Of a DNA stretch of 64,000 bases, positions 1 to 8,271 are shown piece after piece (the stretch's first letter is position 1; every line of letters starts with the position of its first letter). A program made the translations under genes and the position numbers. The DNA is taken from NCBI RefSeq assembly GCF_000155735.2, contig NC_020908.1:4649501-4713500 (forward strand). Reading direction: 5' to 3'. The DNA is from Octadecabacter arcticus 238. GTDB taxonomy: Bacteria; Pseudomonadota; Alphaproteobacteria; Rhodobacterales; Rhodobacteraceae. Below the pieces are notes generated by a model. The model saw nothing but the letters and a program-made list of their open reading frames with translations. It was not told where the DNA came from and did no database searches.

Positions 1-24
1 TTAGGAAAACACTTCGGAATCGCG

Positions 25-53
25 TTGACAGGTCGGCGAGACAGACTTAAAGC
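25..53 (+). promoter_or_regulatory. Possible promoter of tRNA-Leu
   Basis: A perfect TTGACA (25-30) is followed after 17 bases by TAAAGC (48-53), about 20 bases before the tRNA 5' end. The -35 is good and the -10 is weak. This is a prediction from spacing only. Confidence 0.4.
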
Positions 54-71
54 CAATATCACGTAATCTGT

Positions 72-157
72 GCCCAGATGGCGGAATGGTAGACGCGCCA
101 GCTTCAGGTGCTGGTGTCTGTATGGACGTGGAGGTTCGAGTCCTCTTCTGGGCACCA
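72..157 (+). tRNA. tRNA-Leu (anticodon CAG)
   Basis: The acceptor arm GCCCAGA (72-78) pairs with TCTGGGC (147-153), followed by discriminator A and an encoded CCA. The anticodon stem CCAGC/GCTGG encloses a TTCAGGT loop, giving anticodon CAG, which reads CUG leucine codons. A long variable arm and the T-loop GGTTCGAGTCC are visible, as expected of a class II tRNA. The gene remains complete because the integrated element to its right restores the 3' end; the other copy of that end is at 11888-11904. Confidence 0.96.
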
Positions 158-158
158 C
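142..158 (+). repeat. Left attachment site (attL), 3' end of tRNA-Leu
   Basis: The 17 bases cctcttctgggcaccac, the 3' end of tRNA-Leu, occur again exactly and in the same orientation at 11888-11904. This is the usual signature of tyrosine-recombinase integration into a tRNA gene, and an integrase gene lies just inside the right copy. Confidence 0.9.
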
Positions 159-733
159 ATAAATCGCGTAATGTGTTGATTTGTAATCATAAAATAAAAG
201 ATTTAGTTTTTGTATCCCCCCAAATATCCCCCTAAGATCTTTTGCTCAAACAGGTTGAGCGACGGCCGACCGGATTTGCCCAAAAGAACCCCATCCTCGA
301 TTAAGTGCTTGAAGAAAAATTTTTATGGCTGGCTTTGTCAGGGCGGTGTGACTGATTCGCGATAGTCTTCTACATCGGACGTCTTTTAGGCAAATGATAA
401 AAAAATTTGCGAAGTAATGTGCATTCACACTAAGACGACACCAACGCAAACGTCTTCATCATAGGCAGCGGAGCTGGAGTCGATATGGGCGGAATGGCCG
501 TTCGCTGGACATTGCCCCAAGGCCTGTTTAAGCGGCGGCCTCAACCGGTCGACGCAGCCCATGCATTGAAACGCTCTACGAGAGGTTCGCATCCCAGCGG
601 TTTCCTTTATTTCTCATTAAGCTGTCTTGCGACGGCACTCTGCTTGACTATTTATCTAATGATGGCACGCGTTGATTGAAACTGACGAGCTAATGTGCTT
701 TTTTCCGGTGAAATTAGCAGGAGTTTTTAAGAG
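159..733. other. Leader of the integrative element without a confident gene
   Basis: This 575-bp stretch holds the left copy of a 26-bp direct repeat (211-236). Two short open frames, 246-449 on the minus strand and 485-679 on the plus strand (64 codons with a hydrophobic C-terminal stretch near residues 40-60), have no recognisable family and no clear ribosome-binding site. I do not call either as a gene. The AT-rich part before 734 probably carries the promoter of the ATPase gene. Confidence 0.5.
211..236 (+). repeat. Left copy of 26-bp subterminal direct repeat
   Basis: TGTATCCCCCCAA followed by a TATCC-rich half matches 11748-11773 at 23 of 26 positions in the same orientation. The two copies lie 52 and 114 bp inside the two attachment cores, the arrangement expected of integrase arm-type or excisionase binding sites. 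The role is inferred from position. Confidence 0.65.
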
Positions 734-2017
734 GTGAATGTAAAACTTGAAGAAGTTTTCGGTATCCGGACCGAGGTGAACGATTATTCATACATCGACA
801 GAGGCGGTCTTGACGAACAAATCTCGAAGTATGCAGGCCGTGACGTGCATATTGCGCTCCGTGGAGAGTCTAAGAGCGGCAAGAGTTGGTTGCGACAAAA
901 GATATTCCAAAACGCCAACATCATTTCATGTCGACTGGGATTCACAAATAAAGAAATCTATACGCAAGTCTTATCGAACCTGGATATCTCATTAACCGTC
1001 GAAAAGAGTACCGCCGGGGAAGCAACTTTGTCTTTCAAAGGATCAAGCGAGATTGGTTGGAGTTGGCTTGCGAAAGCCAAAGGTGAGGCGAAGGCCAAGG
1101 GCACAATTGGGCAAACTGAAATAAAGAAAACAGTTGGACATGATGAGTTAGATTTCGATTTTCTTTCTAAGGTAATTAAAGCTTCTGGTCGGCGTGTCAT
1201 CATCGAAGACTTTCACTATCTTAGTGCAGATGTTCAGCGTCTTCTGGCACATGAACTGAAGACTTTTTGGGACTATGGCGTTTATTTCGTGATTGTCGGG
1301 GTCTGGCACCGCAAGAACTATATCACCTACCTGAATTCTGATGTGGCGGGCCGTATCCGTGAGTTTTCAGTCTATTGGTCCGCTCCTGAGCTTGAGGCTT
1401 CGATCACAAAGGGCGCTAAAGCACTCAACATAGAAATTTCACCTAAAATCAAGAAGAGCCTCGCGCGTGACAGTTTTAACAATGTGGGCATCCTTCAGTC
1501 TCTCGTCTTAGCATACTGTGACATACTTAACGTGCGCGAGCGACAGTCCGTCATCAAAGACTTTAGTAACACAAATGCTGTAGCTGATGCAGGCATGGCG
1601 TACGCCGAACAAATCGAAGCAGTTTACCAACTTTTTTCTGAGAATGTTTCGGACGGGATCAGGAAGCGAAAAAACTCTACGCAGATATATGCCTACGCGA
1701 TGCAGACTATCGTTGACGCGACCGATGCGGAACTTATCGATGGCTTGGCGCTTGATGATATCTACATGAGAACAAACGAAAAACAATCGCGGATTCAGAA
1801 GTCCAACCTGCGCACAATCCTGCGCAAATTTCGGGAAATTCAGGTTGATGACAGGGGTAAAGGCCTTGTTCTATCGTTCGATGATCTAACCGACACAATC
1901 ATGGTCGTGGATCGGGGCCTACTCTTCTATCGAAAGTACATGACGACAACGTGGCCCTTTGAACGCATAATAAAGGAAGCAGAAGAAACGAATACCGGCC
2001 TTGGATCTGATAAGTAA
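734..2017 (+). CDS. P-loop ATPase of unknown function (element cargo)
   Basis: 427 residues from a GTG start preceded by AGGAG at about 11 bases. A Walker A motif GESKSGKS lies at residues 44-51 and a Walker B-like VIIEDFHY at about 155-162, so this is probably an AAA/STAND-like NTPase. Between them, residues about 108-125 form an unusual Ala/Gly/Lys-rich stretch. The C-terminal half is helical, with a possible winged-helix region near residues 340-400. No signal peptide or membrane segment is seen. I do not recognise the family. The gene is cargo at the end of the integrative element, next to a J-domain protein, a position where satellites often carry anti-phage or fitness genes; a defence role is only a hypothesis. 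Confidence 0.75.
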   Translation: MNVKLEEVFGIRTEVNDYSYIDRGGLDEQISKYAGRDVHIALRGESKSGKSWLRQKIFQNANIISCRLGFTNKEIYTQVLSNLDISLTVEKSTAGEATLSFKGSSEIGWSWLAKAKGEAKAKGTIGQTEIKKTVGHDELDFDFLSKVIKASGRRVIIEDFHYLSADVQRLLAHELKTFWDYGVYFVIVGVWHRKNYITYLNSDVAGRIREFSVYWSAPELEASITKGAKALNIEISPKIKKSLARDSFNNVGILQSLVLAYCDILNVRERQSVIKDFSNTNAVADAGMAYAEQIEAVYQLFSENVSDGIRKRKNSTQIYAYAMQTIVDATDAELIDGLALDDIYMRTNEKQSRIQKSNLRTILRKFREIQVDDRGKGLVLSFDDLTDTIMVVDRGLLFYRKYMTTTWPFERIIKEAEETNTGLGSDK

Positions 2018-2192
2018 TCGAACGCCGCTGCTGCTTCATGACGCGCAGCGACTTGAAGCTGGCGCTCGTCGAAGTCGCAGCAGGCAACTCGTCCCCGACG
2101 TTCGCATTAGTTAAACATAGAGTCTCCTAGATTGACACAACATCCGCAAAGTGCCCCTATCCCTAAATTGGTCGTTCATTTCGGAGGTAAGG

Positions 2193-4328
2193 GTGTTCGG
2201 TATATTCAAGAGGCTTTTCGGCGGCGAGAAGGCCGCTGGTGAGGGGAAGTATCTTTCGGTTGAGAGAAAGCCGGTGCAGCCCGATGGTGACAGAAATCGC
2301 TCATCCGAGAATATCCCCTTCGAGGGCATGGAGCGGGAGGCCAAGCAGAGCCTAGAAAAGATGTCGGCCGAGATGCCAGGGAACAACTACTTCAAGCTGC
2401 TCGAGGCGCTTGAGAGCGCGATTGCGGACAGGAGATACGAGGATGCGGCGGATGCGGCCCGCAAAAGCATCGCGCCCCTCCGAAACTGGCTTAAGGATCC
2501 GCGGGGAGACGAGGAGCGGTTGCAGATTAGCATCCCTGCGCTTCGGCAGGGCGGGACCATGATGGCCATCACCAGAGACCGCAACGGACTCGAGAAGGTC
2601 CGAGATCTCGTAAATGAATTCGAATATCTCGAGGCGTATCGGTCGGACGCGGTGAAACATCTCCAAGCTATTAAGCTCTTCGAGCGTGTCCGGCAGGTTG
2701 TCACCTCGAAACCGGGGGTGCTGCAAAACAAGATGAAGGCGGAACTCGGAGAAGAGGATGGCCGTCACGTTAGCAACCTGATTTCCTGGCTCGAGAAAGG
2801 TGGAGAGATCACGCGAGCGAAGAGCGGCAAGACATACGCGCTATACATGACCGGAATGGAGATGAGCGAGGAAGATGCTTCGGCTATTTATATCGAGCCA
2901 CTGCGGCCGTGCTCTCACCAGAAGGAGCGACGGGCCGTGCGGGCACGTGAGTTGGACCTCAACAAACTTGACCTGGTTCCTCTGCCGCCCTCTCCAGCCT
3001 CTTGGTCAAGTACTTTGAACCTACCAGCCACTTCGGAAACGTTTTCAGATCCGGATGGCACCTGGCGTGATCTTACGGTCGAGGCCATTGTTCCGGCTGA
3101 CCGGCCGGATCCCTCTTTCCGCAAGCACTTCACGACCCGTGACGGTGTTCTGTCCTTTGATGATCTCGCGAAGTCTAAAGAGAGCCGAGGTGCTGCGGGA
3201 GCAGCCATGTTCACGCCGGAGGCGGAAGGAAAGCCGACCGTCCGCAGTCTGAAAAGACCGCCATATGTCCTTGATGTTCATCCCGTCGGGAAGGGATTCG
3301 CCTCGCGATCGAAGGCGAACATTTTAACTGTCTACGACGAAAAACTCGAGGTCGACTTCGAGACAGACCTCTCGGCCACACCCGAAGTCGCAGCGAACCA
3401 GAAACGATTTGACCTTGATGGGGCCGGGGCGGGTGCGGTGCTCTGGGGTGAAGCGCACCTAGCTCTAAACTGCATCGCCCTGAATCCCGAACGCGATCGC
3501 TATCTCTATACCCATGTCGATGAGGCTTGGTGCATCGATCGGGATGGGAAGAGGCTTTGGGGGATCCGGATGCCCACGAGACCCGTGAATACCTACAGCC
3601 ATACCATCAATGCTGACGGCATAGGTCGTCACGTTGGGACGACCTCGGACATCGAGCAGGCCCTCGGGGAAATGGACCTCCGAATGCCGATCACACCACA
3701 AGAGATCCGTCAGCGGTACAGGGCAATGGTTCGGAAACTTCACCCGGACATCAATCCTGGAAGCGAAGACCGCATGAAGACAGTGAATACGGCCTACGAG
3801 ACCCTGACCGGCGCCAGTCAAGATGATCTCCAAGGGAAGGGGAGCGCAGAAGACCTCTTGCGCTTTTCCGACACGATCACATTCGCGTCTGGGGGCGGAC
3901 CAGACAGGATTCTAGCAGCGGTCTTCTCGGGAAGCGGTGACACCGTATTGTTGGGGACAGACGAGGGTCGCGTTCTGCGTATCGACCAGACCGGCCGACC
4001 AATCGCCCTCTATGACGTCGGCTCGGCGCCGGTTCGGATCTTGGAGACCGCCCACTACCTCTACATCCAGACCTCCACTCGGCTCTACGTGCTGGACGGT
4101 GATCGTCTCGTGGGCCTTCAGGACTGCGCGGCAAAGTGCAGCCTGCTGGTAGACGAGGGAATGGTTCTTCTGGTCGAAGATAAGGGGGTCCGCGTTCTGT
4201 CTGAAACCGGCCATGCCCTAGGTACGGCTCTGACCAAGGCGCCGATCCGGCGCGCCGGTATGGAGAACGGCGTGCTCGTGATAGAGACACGCACGCACCG
4301 GGGCCGGTTCAGTGGCATGAGGGAATAA
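2193..4328 (+). CDS. J-domain and beta-propeller-like protein (element cargo)
   Basis: 711 residues from GTG at 2193, chosen because GGAGGT lies just upstream; an in-frame start at 2151 has no such site. Residues 1-180 are charged and helical. A winged-helix-like segment (NLISWLEKGG) follows near 190. A J-domain with the diagnostic HPD in KLHPDINP sits near residue 516, which would stimulate an Hsp70 such as DnaK. Repeated strand motifs before it (residues about 360-480) and after it (about 560-700, LLGTDEGRVLRI, LYVLDGDRLVGL) look like propeller blades. A J-domain in the middle of a propeller protein is unusual. It lies 175 bp after the ATPase gene on the same strand. Function unknown. Confidence 0.8.
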   Translation: MFGIFKRLFGGEKAAGEGKYLSVERKPVQPDGDRNRSSENIPFEGMEREAKQSLEKMSAEMPGNNYFKLLEALESAIADRRYEDAADAARKSIAPLRNWLKDPRGDEERLQISIPALRQGGTMMAITRDRNGLEKVRDLVNEFEYLEAYRSDAVKHLQAIKLFERVRQVVTSKPGVLQNKMKAELGEEDGRHVSNLISWLEKGGEITRAKSGKTYALYMTGMEMSEEDASAIYIEPLRPCSHQKERRAVRARELDLNKLDLVPLPPSPASWSSTLNLPATSETFSDPDGTWRDLTVEAIVPADRPDPSFRKHFTTRDGVLSFDDLAKSKESRGAAGAAMFTPEAEGKPTVRSLKRPPYVLDVHPVGKGFASRSKANILTVYDEKLEVDFETDLSATPEVAANQKRFDLDGAGAGAVLWGEAHLALNCIALNPERDRYLYTHVDEAWCIDRDGKRLWGIRMPTRPVNTYSHTINADGIGRHVGTTSDIEQALGEMDLRMPITPQEIRQRYRAMVRKLHPDINPGSEDRMKTVNTAYETLTGASQDDLQGKGSAEDLLRFSDTITFASGGGPDRILAAVFSGSGDTVLLGTDEGRVLRIDQTGRPIALYDVGSAPVRILETAHYLYIQTSTRLYVLDGDRLVGLQDCAAKCSLLVDEGMVLLVEDKGVRVLSETGHALGTALTKAPIRRAGMENGVLVIETRTHRGRFSGMRE

Positions 4329-4540
4329 TCCGCGAGCGTCAGCTTCGGGCGGGGCGACCCCAGCATTTCGCGCCTGCAGCAGAGCAGCCGCTGGGCTTGG
4401 CACGACTGGCAAGAGCGCTGGCTCCACTCCTTCGCCCCCCAACCCCCAGTACAAAGGTCCGGTCAGGGCCGTTCGCTACCTTCATTCACTAAAGGCAGGT
4501 TTTAACGTAGTGCGCGCTAATGCTGGCTCAAGAGTAAATC

Positions 4541-4819
4541 CTAGCCATCCATACCCCCAGAGTTACCACGTGCATTTCGGGTTAATGCGGTAACAAGCCT
4601 GCGCATCTCCAAGGCATCGCGGCTGTAGCCTCCGTGCTGATGTCGAGGATGGGTGGAGCCTGCCTTCTGTCCACCGCCCGCACCGTGCATCCTGCATACT
4701 CGCCAGCCGCGCACTGCCGGGGAGCGACAGGGCAAGCCAGTGCGCTTTGATTTAGCAGTGCAACGCGGGGCATTTTGTAGCCTTTGCGTCGGGTGCAAGG
4801 GGTTAATGTCACTTTTCAT
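4541..4819 (-). CDS. Small Cys/His-rich phage-type protein
   Basis: 92 residues. The central region has a spaced cysteine pattern ending in C-R-M-H-G (residues about 19-47: C-x10-C-x9-C-x2-H), which suggests a zinc knuckle. Similar short proteins with a CxxHG core are common in alphaproteobacterial prophages and islands. The ATG at 4819 overlaps the end of the upstream gene by 11 bases, so it is probably the last gene of the minus-strand chain. No function can be assigned. Confidence 0.65.
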   Translation of the reverse strand: MKSDINPLHPTQRLQNAPRCTAKSKRTGLPCRSPAVRGWRVCRMHGAGGGQKAGSTHPRHQHGGYSRDALEMRRLVTALTRNARGNSGGMDG

Positions 4820-5333
4820 TCTGCCCCCCCCCCGCCTGATGGGTCACATCACCAACAATAGCTTGACCGCCTTCGTGAACGTCTACCCGCTCCACCCTGA
4901 CAATCTGTTGCGCTTTGGCCCGATATTTTTTGAGCGCTTCAACTTGGATTGTGAACGTCCGAGCGAGTTTATTTGCAATACGGTCAAAGGCTTCGACACG
5001 TTTCAGTTGCGGAGAGTCGACCATCTGTTGCAATGCATATGACAAAGCTGCGTTTGTCGCGGTCATTTGGGTTATCAGCATAGCTTCTACCGCGTCCTTA
5101 GGTTCCATCTCGATAGCCATATTTGTTAGCATGCCATAGTAAGCGTCACCCCGACCCCCCAAACTGCCCAAACCGGTTATTAGAACGCCGTTTGCTGCCG
5201 CGCGAGTTTTCATACCAAACAGGTTCTTTATCATATCGTCATCAGTCACTGTGACTTGTAGCTTGTTCTCCTCATCTTTGAATATTGTTGGTACTTCGCG
5301 CCGCGTGGCCGCTGTCTTCGCTATTTTTGTCAT
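4809..5333 (-). CDS. Hypothetical island protein
   Basis: 174 residues starting MTKIAKTAATRRE. I chose ATG 5333 because it overlaps the stop codon of the upstream gene as ATGA, like other junctions in this operon; longer in-frame starts would overlap the neighbour by more than 100 bases. The protein is soluble and largely helical, with a Gly-rich loop (GLGSLGGRGDAYYG) near residue 65 and a basic segment near residues 130-145. No family recognised. Its place in the replication/regulation operon suggests a role in element maintenance, which is inference. Confidence 0.7.
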   Translation of the reverse strand: MTKIAKTAATRREVPTIFKDEENKLQVTVTDDDMIKNLFGMKTRAAANGVLITGLGSLGGRGDAYYGMLTNMAIEMEPKDAVEAMLITQMTATNAALSYALQQMVDSPQLKRVEAFDRIANKLARTFTIQVEALKKYRAKAQQIVRVERVDVHEGGQAIVGDVTHQAGGGQNEK

Positions 5334-5665
5334 TTTGGGTGTTCCCATTGTTTTGTGTTTCCGTTCCAGTGCCGCTCCTGCGGCCCGTGCTTTTCCCATT
5401 CCGTCAGCAACCGCCACGCGGCCAGAGACACAACGCCCCCCGTCCACGTTTTAGGTCGCCCCCCACACGTGACGCCGTGCGTGTGAATGTCAGTTGGTCC
5501 TGTTGCGGTTTTCGGTTTCTGGGCAGGGGGTGCTGCGACACTCGCGACAACTGCGACACGGGGGCGCTGAACAGGGACTGCTGCCTTCGATTCCACCGAA
5601 AGGGGCGGCGTGCCCCCTTCGATTTCGTTTAATGCCTGCTGCACATCAAACCACATGCGCGCCAC
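5330..5665 (-). CDS. Hypothetical island protein
   Basis: 111 residues. It starts at GTG 5665 or ATG 5656 (MWFDVQQALNEIE), overlapping the end of the DUF3987 gene by 11 to 20 bases, and its TGA forms an ATGA overlap with the next gene. An N-terminal helix is followed by a Pro/Ala/Val-rich linker (residues about 28-60) and a short Trp-rich C-terminus. The tight coupling on both sides is the main evidence that it is translated. No function recognised. Confidence 0.6.
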   Translation of the reverse strand: MARMWFDVQQALNEIEGGTPPLSVESKAAVPVQRPRVAVVASVAAPPAQKPKTATGPTDIHTHGVTCGGRPKTWTGGVVSLAAWRLLTEWEKHGPQERHWNGNTKQWEHPK

Positions 5666-7148
5666 CGTTCACGATACGCCAGCTTTCCGCCCGCGCACGC
5701 CCCCTAACAAGCGTGCCGGGGTCGAGCGGAGCAATCCAGCCGTGCCGCTCCAACAGCGCAAGCGCGGCGCGTGCTTTTGGGCTTTCACGCAATGGGTTCG
5801 GGCCAAGGCGCACAACATCGCGCACCATGATTTCCGGCTCTCCCCATCCATCCAATAGCCACTTTCGCAAGGCTTCGGCCCGGTCGATTTCCTGTGATAC
5901 CGTCGCTGCATCGGCCAGCCGCACCGCTTCGGACAGGTGGAATTGCGCCAAGGCGATGCCGTTGCCCATATCTACGGGGGTCACATCGTTTGCGTGCAGG
6001 TTGCGCCATAGGGTCAGCACGCCCGCGATGCGCGCCGCCTGTTCTGCCGACTTACTGGCATAGCCCGGCAAGCGGTGCAGGTCGCCGCCCGGTGCCTGCG
6101 CCGCCTCTACCGTGTCTGCATAGCGAATGAGCAAGGCGCGCGCCCCATCGGACAATGCCAAAGTGCGCGGCTGTAACTCCCGCGTGTCTGAATCCATCGG
6201 CATTTCCGTTTCAAGTATGTCGCGCAGGCGCGTTCCGAAGCGGTCGAGCGCGCTTTCGTCGCGGCGCATTGTTCCGTGTAAACGTGCGCCGATAGTGCTG
6301 CGTGGCTCACAGATCAGAAAACGGGGCAAAAAGCCGGTATCCGCCGCCATTGGGTCTGACATAAATGCGCGCGCCACGCCGGGCTGAACCATTAGATGCA
6401 CGGCCAGCCGCCGCCCGAATAGCGTTGAATGCCCGTCGCCAGAGCGCGTGCGCCGGATTGGATTGCCCATCCAAAGGTCATTCAATGCGGCCAGCGTCTT
6501 TTGCCGGTTCTCCGAGTTCATGGCGTGCCCACCCAAGAACTGCCCACCTTCGTCGCTGAAAATGCCAAGGGACGGTTGCCCCATCGCAAACAGGCGTGTC
6601 AGCCCCTCAAAGGTCGGTTCGGTCACTGTGCGGTCTGCGGACGGGGGTGCTGCCGGTTCCCCGCCCAGCGCGTCCAGATCGGCCCTCGCGGCTGTTTTTT
6701 TCTCTCCTTTGCCGCGCTTGGCTTCATTTAAGATCCGGTCGCGTTCTCCTTTCCAGATTGCATGCGCGTTAATCCATGATTGCGTATCGTCGCGCTGGGC
6801 TTCGCTTCTTTCACGTTCGAATGTTCGCAGGGCGGCCATAAGAGGCGCATCGCAGCTTGATTTGCGTTCACCGCTGCCCGCAATCGTCAGCAGATACAGC
6901 GACAGCGCACGCGCGCCGCCAAGGGTTTCAACATCGGCAAAACCTTGCACGGCCAGTGATGCCACGGCCAGCGCTGATGCTCCGGGAATTGCCAAGGGTG
7001 CCTGCGTCATGCCCTGCACGGCTTGGACAACATCGGCCAGCGGTCCAAGCGCCTGCACGGGATAATCCGCACCGTCCGCAATTTCGCGCAACAGCGGTTG
7101 CGGTGCTTCGGGGTTGAAGGGTGTTTCTGTAGCGTGAACGTGCATCAT
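5646..7148 (-). CDS. DUF3987 protein (primase-helicase-associated ATPase-like)
   Basis: 500 residues. It carries the DUF3987 hallmark IAGSGERKS near residue 93, a Walker-A-like loop in which Arg-Lys-Ser follows the glycines, and a second conserved block FSDEGGQFLGG near residue 200. Members occur in prophages, satellites and integrative elements next to a primase or toprim protein and are thought to act in element replication. The ATG overlaps the stop of the upstream toprim gene (ATGA at 7145-7148). Length is normal for the family. Confidence 0.88.
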   Translation of the reverse strand: MMHVHATETPFNPEAPQPLLREIADGADYPVQALGPLADVVQAVQGMTQAPLAIPGASALAVASLAVQGFADVETLGGARALSLYLLTIAGSGERKSSCDAPLMAALRTFERERSEAQRDDTQSWINAHAIWKGERDRILNEAKRGKGEKKTAARADLDALGGEPAAPPSADRTVTEPTFEGLTRLFAMGQPSLGIFSDEGGQFLGGHAMNSENRQKTLAALNDLWMGNPIRRTRSGDGHSTLFGRRLAVHLMVQPGVARAFMSDPMAADTGFLPRFLICEPRSTIGARLHGTMRRDESALDRFGTRLRDILETEMPMDSDTRELQPRTLALSDGARALLIRYADTVEAAQAPGGDLHRLPGYASKSAEQAARIAGVLTLWRNLHANDVTPVDMGNGIALAQFHLSEAVRLADAATVSQEIDRAEALRKWLLDGWGEPEIMVRDVVRLGPNPLRESPKARAALALLERHGWIAPLDPGTLVRGRARAESWRIVNGGAHVV

Positions 7149-8023
7149 GCCGCGTCCTTTCCGTTCAAAATGTCATTCCAATCGCGCCCGTCAGGGGCAG
7201 GCAGCAGTGATACCTGCCACCCGATGCCGTGCGCCCGCGCTGCCAAAGCCTGCGCTGCTGTGCGGCCTGCTGCATCGCCATCGGGGGCAATGGTCAATCG
7301 CCCCGGTTCGTCCGGTAAATGCAGTCCGCGTATCCCCGATGTGGACAGCGCCGCCCAAACAGTCGCAGGGGAACGCAATAGCCCGCTAGACAGGCTCAGC
7401 GCGGTTTCGATGCCTTCTGCCACGGCAAGCGTCTGCGGCCCGTTAGACAGGCGTACAGCGCCGCCGCACACCGCGCCCAGCATCGCCTTGGACGGCGTCA
7501 CATCGGCCTTACCGCTGCCATCACAGCGCAGATAGGTGCGATGCACTGCAAAGCCCGCGCCACCCTCCACGAGCGCCACCAACGCCGGAAATGTTTTGGC
7601 GGTTGCGTGCCAGCATTGCGGGTCAAATCGCAGGGTGTCGGGAAGGGGGCAGGTAATACCCCGCCCCCTCAAATAGCTTTCTGCAACAGTGCCCGCGATA
7701 GGCTGTGTGCCTTTCCACAGCCGCCACGCTTGATCTGCGCGCTTTGCGTCAACCTTGCGCTGTTCTGCTGCGCGCTGGGCAGAGATTGCCGGATCTGGTG
7801 GCGTGTAGGTGCCCTGCGTGATGCCCGCCGCTGTCGCAATGTCGCGATAGTCGCAACCGGCCTTCTTACAATTCAACAAAAGCTGGCTGCCGGTGCCATC
7901 GGCCAAAGTGAGCGCGTTCTGGGTCTTTTTGCCTTTGCTTTGGCAAACTGGGCAGGGTGCTGCGCCATACCGGCCATACCATTTGCCGCGAAGGGTTTGG
8001 GTCAGGTGCTTTGCAGCCGTCAT
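7145..8023 (-). CDS. Toprim-domain primase-like protein
   Basis: 292 residues from ATG 8023, which overlaps the upstream stop as ATGA; the longer start at 8038 is less likely. An N-terminal zinc ribbon is visible (CPVC near residue 23 with a second pair CKKAGC near 49). A C-terminal toprim fold follows, with AEGIETAL near residue 189 (catalytic Glu) and the Asp pair in PDGDAAG near 235. This is the layout of phage P4-type and island primases lacking the helicase half, consistent with the DUF3987 partner encoded next. It probably primes replication of the excised element. Confidence 0.88.
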   Translation of the reverse strand: MTAAKHLTQTLRGKWYGRYGAAPCPVCQSKGKKTQNALTLADGTGSQLLLNCKKAGCDYRDIATAAGITQGTYTPPDPAISAQRAAEQRKVDAKRADQAWRLWKGTQPIAGTVAESYLRGRGITCPLPDTLRFDPQCWHATAKTFPALVALVEGGAGFAVHRTYLRCDGSGKADVTPSKAMLGAVCGGAVRLSNGPQTLAVAEGIETALSLSSGLLRSPATVWAALSTSGIRGLHLPDEPGRLTIAPDGDAAGRTAAQALAARAHGIGWQVSLLPAPDGRDWNDILNGKDAA

Positions 8024-8244
8024 TGCACCGCCCCCCATGCCAGACCCGCAATAAGCCGTGCTTGCGTGTCAGTCAGCCCATGCAGGCGGCGCAGTTTGTG
8101 GATTTGTGCCACACTCGCATCGCTGTTGTAGCGCGCTGGTTTGCGTTGTGATATAATTTCGAAACACGCCGCTAACGCATGACAATCTACCCGGCCCGGT
8201 TCCTGCCCCCACAGGTTCCGGGTCATTTTGTTTGAGCTGACCAT
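8020..8244 (-). CDS. Small hypothetical protein of the primase operon
   Basis: 74 residues, ATG 8244 only a few bases after the original alpA stop. The C-terminal half (IHKLRRLHGLTDTQARLIAGLAWG, given here in part only as a helical HTH-like segment around residues 47-71) could bind DNA, but this is weak. Before the ISAs1 insertion it lay directly downstream of alpA; the IS now separates it from the operon promoter. Confidence 0.65.
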   Translation of the reverse strand: MVSSNKMTRNLWGQEPGRVDCHALAACFEIISQRKPARYNSDASVAQIHKLRRLHGLTDTQARLIAGLAWGAVQ

Positions 8245-8261
8245 ATCAAGCCACCTGTTCG

Positions 8262-8271
8262 CGCATATTGC
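8262..8271 (+). repeat. Target-site duplication of ISAs1, left copy
   Basis: cgcatattgc directly abuts the left IS end and is repeated at 9520-9529 abutting the right end. Ten bases fits the ISAs1 family range. Confidence 0.93.

Noticed and set aside
2151-2192. Longer start for the J-domain protein
   Set aside because: The GTG at 2193 follows GGAGGT directly and begins a typical amphipathic N-terminus; the extra 14 residues have no ribosome site.
5494-7535. Several plus-strand frames of 100-205 codons across the primase and DUF3987 genes
   Set aside because: They oppose well-supported genes with clear motifs and coupled starts; they show Arg/Pro/Ser-rich composition typical of antisense GC-rich frames.
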